Positions 56,861-64,000 of a stretch of DNA of 64,000 bases are shown piece by piece. Position numbers and translations under genes: made by a program. This stretch comes from Pseudomonas sp. MTM4 (GTDB taxonomy: Bacteria; Pseudomonadota; Gammaproteobacteria; Pseudomonadales; Pseudomonadaceae). The stretch covers positions 930,001-994,000 of the forward strand of contig NZ_CP048411.1 in the NCBI RefSeq assembly GCF_019355055.1, written 5' to 3'. Numbering within the stretch: the first letter of the stretch is position 1; the number at the start of each line of letters is the position of its first letter. The notes under the pieces are model-generated. The model did no database searches. It was not told where the DNA came from and saw nothing but the letters and a program-made list of their open reading frames with translations.

Positions 56861-58068
56861 ACGCCGAGGCCTCCACCAGGGCAATCGTCTGGGTGATTCT
56901 GGGTTGTGGCGTCGTGGCGGCCTTGCATGTAGGCAAGGCCGCCATCGCGACGCCAATGCTTCAGGTGGATCTGCAGTTGAACCTCGGCGAGGTCGGCTGG
57001 CTTACCGGGATATTCGCTGTGCTGGGACTGCTTGGCGGCGTGCCGGCCGGTGCCTTGGTGACGGCCGCCGGTGATCGAAGAATGTTGCTGCTGGGGCTGG
57101 GGGTGATGACCCTCGCAGGCGCGGCTGGTGCGATCGCACCTTCGTATCCCATTCTCTTGGCCTCCCGGCTTTTGGAGGGGCTCGGTTTTCTTCTGATCAC
57201 GGTGGCCGGGCCGGCGCTCTTGCAGCGTCTCACGACCGGTTCGCAGCGCGATATGGCGTTTTCGCTTTGGAGCTGCTTCATGCCATGCGGGCTGGCCATT
57301 GCGATGCTGACCGGGCCGCTATTCCATACATGGCAGTCGTTCTGGTGGTCGAGCGCGGGCCTCGCAGCGGCTGTCGCACTTGTGGTGGTTTTTTGCGTAC
57401 CGCGCGGCGCAACGCCTGGTGGCCAGCGTCTGCGACGCATGGTTGAAGATATTCGCCGCTTGCTGTCCTCCAGCGGAACGTCCTTGCTGGCACTCTGTTT
57501 TGCGCTCTACAGCCTAATGTTCTTCGCATTGTTCAGCTTTTTGCCGGTCTTGCTGATGGAGCGCATGGGCGTCTCTCACCACAGCGCCGGGCTGTTGGCC
57601 GCACTGGCAAGCGCCATCAACGCCAGCGGTAACCTTGCGGCCGGTTATCTAATGGCGCGTGGGGTCGGCCGCGCTTCACTCATCGTCTGTGCGAGCAGCG
57701 TCATGGGGGTGGCCGGGCTCGGCATATTTCTCGACCTCTTCCCGGCATTACCGACGTTCGTGTTGTGCATCTTTTTTTCCGCAGTGGGCGGGCTGATCCC
57801 CGCGACGTTGCTGGCTTCCGCACCACTGCTTTCCCCTAACGCGGCGCTCGTGCCGATCGCCGTCGGCTTGATCATGCAAGGAAGCAATCTCGGGCAACTG
57901 CTTGGCCCGGTGGCCGTGGGGAGCGTAACCGCAGCATTCGGCTGGGGCGCGGCCGGTGCGGTAGTGGTCGTTTCGGCGATAGCGGCTTGTGCAATCGGGT
58001 GCGTTCTGCGTACGTCTTTCCAACGCAGCGAGTCATTTAGACGAAGGCTGCCGAATCACGATAGCTGA
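56857..58068 (+). CDS. MFS transporter coupled to wrbA
   Basis: A 403-residue major facilitator with about twelve helices. It starts at GTG 56857 ([19 protein letters not shown]), with GGAG seven bases upstream and a GTGA overlap with the wrbA stop. [13 protein letters not shown] is the loop 2-3 motif and [12 protein letters not shown] follows. With a quinone reductase and a LysR regulator it may export a quinone-like or phenolic compound, but the cargo cannot be read from the sequence. Confidence 0.88.
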   Translation: MNAEASTRAIVWVILGCGVVAALHVGKAAIATPMLQVDLQLNLGEVGWLTGIFAVLGLLGGVPAGALVTAAGDRRMLLLGLGVMTLAGAAGAIAPSYPILLASRLLEGLGFLLITVAGPALLQRLTTGSQRDMAFSLWSCFMPCGLAIAMLTGPLFHTWQSFWWSSAGLAAAVALVVVFCVPRGATPGGQRLRRMVEDIRRLLSSSGTSLLALCFALYSLMFFALFSFLPVLLMERMGVSHHSAGLLAALASAINASGNLAAGYLMARGVGRASLIVCASSVMGVAGLGIFLDLFPALPTFVLCIFFSAVGGLIPATLLASAPLLSPNAALVPIAVGLIMQGSNLGQLLGPVAVGSVTAAFGWGAAGAVVVVSAIAACAIGCVLRTSFQRSESFRRRLPNHDS

Positions 58069-58089
58069 GGCGCGTCAGGGCTCGCTTCG

Positions 58090-58578
58090 TCACTCAACCG
58101 ATTTCGACTGATGTTCGATCACGCTGATCTGGCCGTCGACCTCCAGCACGGCGTAACGCACCTCGGCGATATCTTCGATGCCGTGCTTGCGCAGATTTGC
58201 CGAGACTTCCTGCTCGGTCAGCTTTTCCTTGCGCAGATTGTTCTGTAGCAGCTGCCCGTTGTGAATCAGCAGAGTCGGCGAATCCTGAGTCACCTGCCGC
58301 AGGCGCGGGAAATAGAACTCGGCGAGATTGAAGATGTAGTCCCAGACGACGATCACCAACCCCATCAACAGCAGATCACCCAGCGACATGGCATCCCCAC
58401 GGATGCCGTCGGCCGCCAGGCTGCCGATGATCACCAGCGCGATCATGTCGTTGGGCGACAGGCTGCCCGAATGGCGTTTGGGCGCCAGACGCAACACTAT
58501 GGCCAACAGCAGGTAAACCGCCGAGCCGCGCAAGGCGATTTCCCAGAGCGAGGTCTCAATGCCGAGATCTTCAAACAT
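58090..58578 (-). CDS. DUF421 / YetF-like membrane protein
   Basis: A 162-residue protein with three membrane helices (about 15-30, 45-60, 68-90) and a small soluble C-terminal domain. RLAPKRHSGSLSPNDMIALVIIGSLAADGI and SPTLLIHNGQLLQNNLRKEKLT are typical of DUF421 proteins. Function is not established. It is transcribed alone, towards the MFS gene. Confidence 0.88.
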   Translation of the reverse strand: MFEDLGIETSLWEIALRGSAVYLLLAIVLRLAPKRHSGSLSPNDMIALVIIGSLAADGIRGDAMSLGDLLLMGLVIVVWDYIFNLAEFYFPRLRQVTQDSPTLLIHNGQLLQNNLRKEKLTEQEVSANLRKHGIEDIAEVRYAVLEVDGQISVIEHQSKSVE

Positions 58579-58729
58579 GTCAGGTTCCTGAGCGGGCCGA
58601 TGTACCCATCAGACCCGACGAGACGGCCAACCTCGCCCGCACCGCCAGCCCATTTATCTGAAACCGCTATGCTCGTCATCGGAACGACAACCTTCGGCCC
58701 AAAAATGGCAGTGACAAACCGGAGACGTC

Positions 58730-59209
58730 ATGAAAGAACTCAGACAACGCGCCATCGAAGGCCTTGCAGTAGGTGACGAGTTCGTCGTGACCCGCACATT
58801 CACAACGGATGAAATTCTGCAGTTCGCGCACCTGTCGCGGGACTACAATCCGGTCCATCTCGACGAACCTTATGCACAACTACGCAACTTCAAGGCACCG
58901 GTTTCCCACGGTTTACTGACCGCCAGCCTGCTGACCGAGATCGGCGGACAGATCGGCTGGCTGGCCTCCGGCATGACGTTCCGCTTCAAGCGGCCGGTCT
59001 ATGCCGACGAAGCTCTCTCCTGCCGCTGGATCATCACTGACATCGACGAACGCGGCCGTGCCAGGGCACAGGTCACCACCACCAATCCCGATGGCGTAGT
59101 CGTCCTCGAAGCTGAAACCACCGGCGTCATACCGGGCAACGAGGAACGGGCGCGCCTCGCTGCGATGGTTGCCGAGGGCGACCCAACCAATGGCGTGATC
59201 GATCACTGA
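58730..59209 (+). CDS. MaoC-like (R)-specific enoyl-CoA hydratase
   Basis: A 159-residue single-hotdog protein. The hydratase-2 motif is LSRDYNPVHLDEPYAQLRNFKAPVSHGLL-type at residues about 37-65, with the catalytic Asp38 and His43. It would hydrate trans-2-enoyl-CoA. PhaJ-type enzymes supply 3-hydroxyacyl-CoA for polyhydroxyalkanoates, but no pha gene is nearby. It precedes an acyl-CoA synthetase gene by 128 bases on the same strand. Confidence 0.88.
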   Translation: MKELRQRAIEGLAVGDEFVVTRTFTTDEILQFAHLSRDYNPVHLDEPYAQLRNFKAPVSHGLLTASLLTEIGGQIGWLASGMTFRFKRPVYADEALSCRWIITDIDERGRARAQVTTTNPDGVVVLEAETTGVIPGNEERARLAAMVAEGDPTNGVIDH

Positions 59210-59337
59210 AGCCCCCCGCGTCGGGCCCGTGATATTTGTCCAAACCGCTCATCGAGGTTGATGGCTTTTGCCATTGTTGCGGGGCCGAGGCGGAGCCAAT
59301 ATCCAAGGACCAATAACAAGAAACCCAGGAGCCAGAC

Positions 59338-60969
59338 ATGCGCGACTACGCCACTGCGGCCAGCGAGTTCGATTACGACCAAACGGTCGCGGCGATTCTT
59401 TCTGGTGATCTCTCGGCCATGAATGCCTGTGTCGAGTGCTGCGACCGCCACGCAGACTCGGACAAGGTCGCCCTCGTCTGGGAAGGCCGCGACGGCCAGC
59501 GCGCCACATGGACCTTCGCGCAACTCAAGGAAGCCGCCGCGCGCTTCGCCAATCTGCTGGACAGCCACGGCATCAAGCCGGGCGACACCGTCGCAGGTCT
59601 GCTGCCGCGCACGCCGGAATTGCTGATCACCATTCTTGGTACCTGGCGCGTCGGCGCTATCTATCAGCCGCTATTTACTGCCTTCGGCCCCAAAGCGGTC
59701 GAACATCGAATTAAGGAATCCGGCGCGAAAATGGTCGTCACCGACGCGACCAACAGCGAGAAGCTGGACGCCATCGAAGCGGCGCCGCGCCGGCTTGTCG
59801 TGGGCAACGGCGCTGATGATTTCTGGACGCAGGTGAATCACCAGTCGACTGCGTTCGAGCCGGTGCTTCTGGGCGGCGAAGCACCCTTTCTCGCGATGTT
59901 CACCTCCGGCACCACGGGGCCTGCGAAGCAACTGCATGTACCGCTGAAGGCCATCGTGGCATTCGTCACCTACATGCGGGACGCGGTCGACCTTCGGCCC
60001 GAAGACAACTTCTGGAACATCGCCGATCCAGGCTGGGCGTACGGCCTTTATTACGCCGTCACGGGCCCGCTCGCCATGGGGCACAGCACGCTGTTCTATG
60101 AAGGCGGGTTCACCGTAGACAGCACCTGCCGCGTGGTCCGCGAATACGGCATCACCAACATGGCCGGCTCCCCTACCGCATTCCGCTTGCTGCTGGCGGC
60201 TCGCAACGAGGTGGAAGCGCAGATCAAGGGCCGCCTGCGTGCCGTGAGCAGTGCCGGCGAACCGCTCACTCCGGAGGTCATCCGCTGGTTCAGCACCGGC
60301 CTCGGTTGCACCATCCACGACCACTACGGCCAGACCGAACTCGGCATGGTGTTGTGCAATCACCACGCATTGAGCCACCCGGTCAGCATCGGAACGGCGG
60401 GCTACGCCATGCCCGGACACCGCGTCGTGGTGCTGGACGAACAGCAGCGCGAGTTGGAGCCAGGCACGCCCGGCATGCTGGCGCTGGACCGTCGCCGCTC
60501 GCCGTTGCTCTGGTTCTCAGGCTACGTGGGCACTAAAACCAAAGCCTTCGTTAGCGACTACTACCTGAGCGGCGACACCGTTGAGTTGAATACCGACGGC
60601 AGCATCAGCTTCGTAGGCCGCGCCGATGACGTGATCACCACATCCGGCTATCGCGTCGGCCCCTTCGATGTGGAAAGCGCGCTGGTCGAGCATCCGACGG
60701 TGATCGAGGCGGCGGTTATCGGCAAACCCGATCCGGAGCGCACCGAACTGGTGAAGGCGTTCGTGGTGCTGCATGCCGGCCATGAGGGCGACGCCGCGCT
60801 GGCCGAACAGCTGCAGCAACATGTACGTCAGCGTCTGTCCGCCCACGCCTACCCGCGCGAGATCGAGTTCGTCAGCGAACTGCCTAAAACCCCGAGCGGC
60901 AAGATCCAGCGATTCCTGTTGCGTGATCGGGAAAAGTCCACACAGCCATCGCCAACGGTAACCAGCTGA
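59338..60969 (+). CDS. AMP-forming acyl-CoA synthetase
   Basis: A 543-residue ANL-superfamily enzyme. The ATP loop is MFTSGTTGPAKQLHVP (about 187-201), YGQTELG is at about 331-337, GRADDVITTSGYRVGPFDVE is the hinge region and TPSGKIQRF contains the C-terminal catalytic Lys. It is most like the acetyl/propionyl or medium-chain branch (IADPGWAYGLYYAVTGPL). The substrate acid is unknown. GGAGCC lies before the ATG. It belongs with the hydratase, hydrolase and porin genes around it. Confidence 0.9.
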   Translation: MRDYATAASEFDYDQTVAAILSGDLSAMNACVECCDRHADSDKVALVWEGRDGQRATWTFAQLKEAAARFANLLDSHGIKPGDTVAGLLPRTPELLITILGTWRVGAIYQPLFTAFGPKAVEHRIKESGAKMVVTDATNSEKLDAIEAAPRRLVVGNGADDFWTQVNHQSTAFEPVLLGGEAPFLAMFTSGTTGPAKQLHVPLKAIVAFVTYMRDAVDLRPEDNFWNIADPGWAYGLYYAVTGPLAMGHSTLFYEGGFTVDSTCRVVREYGITNMAGSPTAFRLLLAARNEVEAQIKGRLRAVSSAGEPLTPEVIRWFSTGLGCTIHDHYGQTELGMVLCNHHALSHPVSIGTAGYAMPGHRVVVLDEQQRELEPGTPGMLALDRRRSPLLWFSGYVGTKTKAFVSDYYLSGDTVELNTDGSISFVGRADDVITTSGYRVGPFDVESALVEHPTVIEAAVIGKPDPERTELVKAFVVLHAGHEGDAALAEQLQQHVRQRLSAHAYPREIEFVSELPKTPSGKIQRFLLRDREKSTQPSPTVTS

Positions 60970-61145
60970 AGCCGAGGTCGGGGAGCAGACGCTGGCCATC
61001 GTGGCGTGACGGGTTGCGCGCAAGCTGCTAAATGCTCCCCCTTCCAGCACCTCAGCTGTCTGGCAATAGGCTTCTCACTCGCCCCGTAGGCGCACAGCCC
61101 GGCATGGCCGCATCGGGCGAGCATTACTTGTAGTAAGGAACATGC

Positions 61146-61973
61146 ATGAACGTTTCGACCGAAGATCGCTACCTGCCGACCGAGCACGGCGAGGTGTTCA
61201 CCCGCCATTGGCGTACAAGCCACTCGCGCAAGACGCCCATCGTCCTGCTGCACGACTCGCTCGGTTGCGTCGAACTATGGCGCGACTTTCCCGAGCGGCT
61301 CGCGGCGGCCACCGCACGCGATGTCATCGCCTACGATCGCTTGGGCTTCGGCCGTTCCGCACCGCATCCGGGCGGCTGGTCGAACCGCTTCATTCGCGAC
61401 GAGGCCGAGCTTTTTTTCCCGCCGGTAAGGCAGGCGCTGGACATTGAGCACTTCATCCTCTTCGGCCACAGCGTCGGCGGCGCCATGGCGGCCAGCATCG
61501 CGGCGCGCTACCCGCACCAATGCCGCGCCTTGATCACCGAGTCGGCCCAAGCCTTCGTCGAAGCGCGGACGCTGGAGGGCATTCGGCAAGCCCAGGCGGC
61601 CTTCGCCGAACCCGGCCAGATGGAACGGCTGAGCAAATATCATGGCGACAAGGCCGCATGGGTGCTCTCGGCCTGGATCGACACCTGGCTGTCCGAGACC
61701 TACGCCGACTGGACACTGGAAGAAACCGCGCCGAGCATCGCCTGCCCGCTGCTGGCCATTCATGGTCTCGAAGACGAATACGGCTCCGAAACGCACCCAC
61801 AACGCATCGTCGAGCTAGGGCGCGGCCCCGTGCAGAAATTGCTGCTGGATAATTGCCATCACGTCCCGCATCGCGAGCAACCGGAGGTTGTCGTCGAGGC
61901 GGTTGTGCGGTTTCTTCAAGCTGCGTGGCAGCCTGCGAGTGCTGCCGCTGCAAGCGCACCGGGTTGTATTTAG
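61146..61973 (+). CDS. Alpha/beta-fold hydrolase
   Basis: A 275-residue protein. VLLHDSLGCVELWRDFPERLA has the HD-x oxyanion region, FGHSVGGAMA carries the nucleophile Ser, HGLEDEYGS the Asp and NCHHVPHREQPE the His. No signal peptide is present, so it acts in the cytoplasm. No narrower family can be named. It is 176 bases after the acyl-CoA synthetase and faces the porin gene. Confidence 0.88.
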   Translation: MNVSTEDRYLPTEHGEVFTRHWRTSHSRKTPIVLLHDSLGCVELWRDFPERLAAATARDVIAYDRLGFGRSAPHPGGWSNRFIRDEAELFFPPVRQALDIEHFILFGHSVGGAMAASIAARYPHQCRALITESAQAFVEARTLEGIRQAQAAFAEPGQMERLSKYHGDKAAWVLSAWIDTWLSETYADWTLEETAPSIACPLLAIHGLEDEYGSETHPQRIVELGRGPVQKLLLDNCHHVPHREQPEVVVEAVVRFLQAAWQPASAAAASAPGCI

Positions 61974-61998
61974 GTTAGGTTGATTCGGATTTGCGAAC

Positions 61999-62024
61999 GA
62001 AAAAAGGCCCGCCAATGGCGGGCC
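61999..62024 (-). terminator. Rho-independent terminator of the third porin gene
   Basis: A perfect 8-bp stem GGCCCGCC / GGCGGGCC (62006-62013, 62017-62024) with a 3-base loop. On the minus strand it is followed by six T (complement of 62000-62005). It lies 47 bases past the porin stop and faces the hydrolase gene. Confidence 0.93.
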
Positions 62025-62071
62025 AAGAGCACGCAGCAGTAATTCGTTCAGCGGGAGCAATAGAACCGCAG

Positions 62072-63328
62072 CTACAGGATCGAGAACGGAAAGTTGAATA
62101 TCAGGCGATTCTCGTCGAGGTCTCGGGCGTTAATCTCGGAGCGAAAGCTTGAGTTACGCCACTTTATGTTGAGGTTTTTCGCCGGGCCGCTCTGGATGGT
62201 GTAAGCCAGTTCGGTATCGCGGCCCCACTCCTCGCCGTCTTCGGTATTGGCTGTTCTGATGTTGTCGCCGCTGATGTAGCGATTCATCAGGGTCAGGCCA
62301 GGGATGCCTAATGCGGCGAAGTTGTAGTCGTGACGCAGCTGCCAGGAACGCTCGCCAGCATTGTCGTAGCTGTTGTTGAAGCTGTCGTTGGCCACCGAGC
62401 CGCCGTTAGTGCCGTTGACGCGCATCCATGCGTCGCCACTGACCTTCTGCAAGCCGACGTAGAAGGTGCTGCCGGCAGCCTTCAGGCCGAACAGGCCGGA
62501 GTAGGTCTTGTTGTCCAGCTCGCCGGCACGGGCGCTGCCATCTTCGTCACCCTGGAAATAGCCGAGGTTGGCGGTCAGAGCGAAGCCTGCGCCCAGCGGC
62601 TGGGTATGCAGCAGCTGTACGTACTGCTGCTCGTAAACATCCTTCAACTCAGCGGTCCACAGGCCCACGGTGGTGCGTTTGTCATTGAAGGCGTATTCGC
62701 CACCGATGTAGTTGAAGCGGTCTGAGACGCCACCGCCAAAGCTCATGTCGTCCATGCTCGCGTCGTCGCGCACGCTGTTCTGGCGGAACTGGCCGGCAGA
62801 GAGCATCAGCCCATCGAACTCGCGCGAAGTGATCATGCCGCCCTGAAAGGTCTGCGGCAGCGAGCGACCATCGTCCGAACGCAGAATCGGAAGTACCGGC
62901 ATCATTTCGCCAACTCTCAGTTCGGTATTCGATATCTTGACCTTTGCAGCTACGCCCAAGCGACCATAGTCGTCGACCGGGCGTCCGTTGCTATCGCGCG
63001 GCAACAGGGCCGTACCGGTAGTGCCGCGGCCGCCGTCGAGCTTGACCGCTAGACCAGCAATCAGGTCGACGCCAAAGCCGACCGGGCCGGGGGTGTAACC
63101 GGATTGGGCATTTAGAAAGAAGCTCTGGGTCCATTCCTCGGCCTTGCTGCGAGTGATGGAGTCGTCGCGAAACTCACGACCGATGTAGAAGTTGCGCGCG
63201 TTCACGGTGATCTTAGTGTCTTCGGCGAATCCCTCGGCACCGGCAGTCAGCGGGACAAAAGCGGCGACGGTTGCGGCGAGCGAGGTGGGTGCGAGGATGC
63301 GGCTTGCTTGGGTGATGTGGTGTTTCAT
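62072..63328 (-). CDS. OprD-family outer membrane porin
   Basis: A 418-residue porin with a signal peptide cleaved near TAGA-EGF (about residue 31). Family marks are VNARNFYIGREF, AEEWTQSFFLNAQSGYTPGPVGFG, SREFDGLMLSAGQF, SWQLRHDYNFAALGIPGLTL and the C-terminus RLIFNFPFSIL. It is the third OprD in the window and differs from the other two over most of its length. The substrate may be an organic acid used by the neighbouring hydrolase/synthetase genes. It is monocistronic, with its own terminator. Confidence 0.92.
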   Translation of the reverse strand: MKHHITQASRILAPTSLAATVAAFVPLTAGAEGFAEDTKITVNARNFYIGREFRDDSITRSKAEEWTQSFFLNAQSGYTPGPVGFGVDLIAGLAVKLDGGRGTTGTALLPRDSNGRPVDDYGRLGVAAKVKISNTELRVGEMMPVLPILRSDDGRSLPQTFQGGMITSREFDGLMLSAGQFRQNSVRDDASMDDMSFGGGVSDRFNYIGGEYAFNDKRTTVGLWTAELKDVYEQQYVQLLHTQPLGAGFALTANLGYFQGDEDGSARAGELDNKTYSGLFGLKAAGSTFYVGLQKVSGDAWMRVNGTNGGSVANDSFNNSYDNAGERSWQLRHDYNFAALGIPGLTLMNRYISGDNIRTANTEDGEEWGRDTELAYTIQSGPAKNLNIKWRNSSFRSEINARDLDENRLIFNFPFSIL

Positions 63329-63532
63329 TGTTGTTGTTTTCCTTTTTCAAGGTTGAGGGCTCCCCGCCGCCGTTGCGGATGTCGAAAGCGAGGGGGAGTA
63401 GTGCTGCCGCACAGGCGGCAAACAGGTCTGCGGTAGCGGTCAGTCAGTCACAGCACTAATCAAGGCTTGGTGTTGTTCGATTCCCACCGCTAGCCGGAAT
63501 CAAGCAACCATCGCGTTCAAGCCAACGCCGTC

Positions 63533-64000
63533 TTATTGAGCCAAGAGCAACAATCCTGAGACGAAGGCAAACAGGAGTACGAAGCGACGCAAACGGGCAT
63601 CGTCGAGAACACTCCGAGCCCAGTGGCTAGCCGCCAAGCCCACCGCCAGCGGCGGTAACAACCACAACAGGGGCGGGAACTGCTCGACATGCAGATGGTT
63701 TCCTGCCGCGAGCACGACCAGGGAAATCACTTCACCTATCAGGAAGCAGAGGGCTACGGACCCGCGGAGGGTAGCCACCGGCGAATGTTGGTAAACCAAT
63801 GCCAGTGGGGGGCCACCAATACCTGTGGCCGTCTCGGTGATACCCGTTATGAGCCCGGTGGAAACGAACGCGCAACGACCCGGTACGAAGACCGGCGCCA
63901 TCCAAGTGGCAAGACAAGCCGCAATGGTCGACAAGCCGATCAGCACATTGAGCTGGGACAACGGTAGCCAGAAGAGCACCCATATCCCGCCGAACGTACC
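63533..64000 (-). CDS. TauE/SafE-family permease, C-terminal part
   Basis: The reading frame is open to the right edge, so only the last 155 or so residues are seen. GLITGITETATGIGGPPLALVYQH is the TauE/SafE signature of the second half, with three or four membrane helices after it. Family members export sulfite, sulfoacetate or similar anions. The GTG at 63979 is inside the gene and is not the start. Confidence 0.85.
   Translation of the reverse strand, partial: GTFGGIWVLFWLPLSQLNVLIGLSTIAACLATWMAPVFVPGRCAFVSTGLITGITETATGIGGPPLALVYQHSPVATLRGSVALCFLIGEVISLVVLAAGNHLHVEQFPPLLWLLPPLAVGLAASHWARSVLDDARLRRFVLLFAFVSGLLLLAQ

Overview
The window looks like chromosomal DNA of a Pseudomonas-group gammaproteobacterium. 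It most resembles the stutzeri lineage (Stutzerimonas). The reasons are high GC content, the order gltA / sdhCDAB-sucAB-lpdG-sucCD, a ben-cat-pca supercluster, OprD-type porins, and short palindromic repeats typical of Pseudomonas between genes. The species call is inference. No rRNA, tRNA, CRISPR array, prophage or intact insertion sequence was seen.

Layout. (1) 1-2706: two overlapping hotdog-thioesterase genes (one cut by the edge), a DUF599 membrane protein and the branched-chain amino acid carrier braB. (2) 3124-16286: the TCA block sdhCDAB-sucAB-lpdG-sucCD on the minus strand, with gltA divergent. Both sdhC and gltA have readable sigma70-type promoters, and terminators close both ends. 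(3) 16530-20738: a YkgJ-type cysteine-cluster protein, then a secreted tannase/feruloyl-esterase-family hydrolase followed by an OprD porin. (4) 21250-40408: a beta-ketoadipate supercluster, almost all on the minus strand. It takes up and ring-hydroxylates benzoate (benABCD, benK, benE, benF), opens and isomerises catechol products (catBCA), hydrolyses the enol-lactone (pcaD) and ends at succinyl-CoA plus acetyl-CoA (pcaIJF). The regulators are pcaR (IclR type) and benR (AraC/XylS type), with a hybrid PAS sensor kinase between benA and benR. Putative PcaR and BenR sites can be read directly. (5) 40610-46108: a LysR regulator, dhcAB, atoB and atoE for acetoacetate / short-chain acid use, with a MITE-like element between atoB and atoE. 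(6) 46670-51474: a four-gene cassette of MBOAT acyltransferase, FkbH-like protein, acyl carrier protein and SGNH-like membrane protein. This is the best candidate for an undescribed system. It mirrors DltB, DltA, DltC and DltD role by role, but the amino-acid-activating DltA is replaced by an FkbH-type loader. (7) 51691-55193: homogentisate catabolism (fahA, hmgA) with divergent hmgR and a 17-bp palindromic operator; maiA is absent. (8) 55219-64000: a LysR gene divergent from wrbA and an MFS transporter, a DUF421 protein, a MaoC hydratase, an acyl-CoA synthetase, an alpha/beta hydrolase, a third OprD porin, and the C-terminal end of a TauE/SafE-type permease at the edge.

The genes fit a soil or water bacterium that takes up aromatic and organic acids through OprD porins and funnels them to acetyl-CoA and succinyl-CoA, which enter the TCA genes at the left end. 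Short palindromic repeats occupy several intergenic gaps, including one that splits benC from benD.
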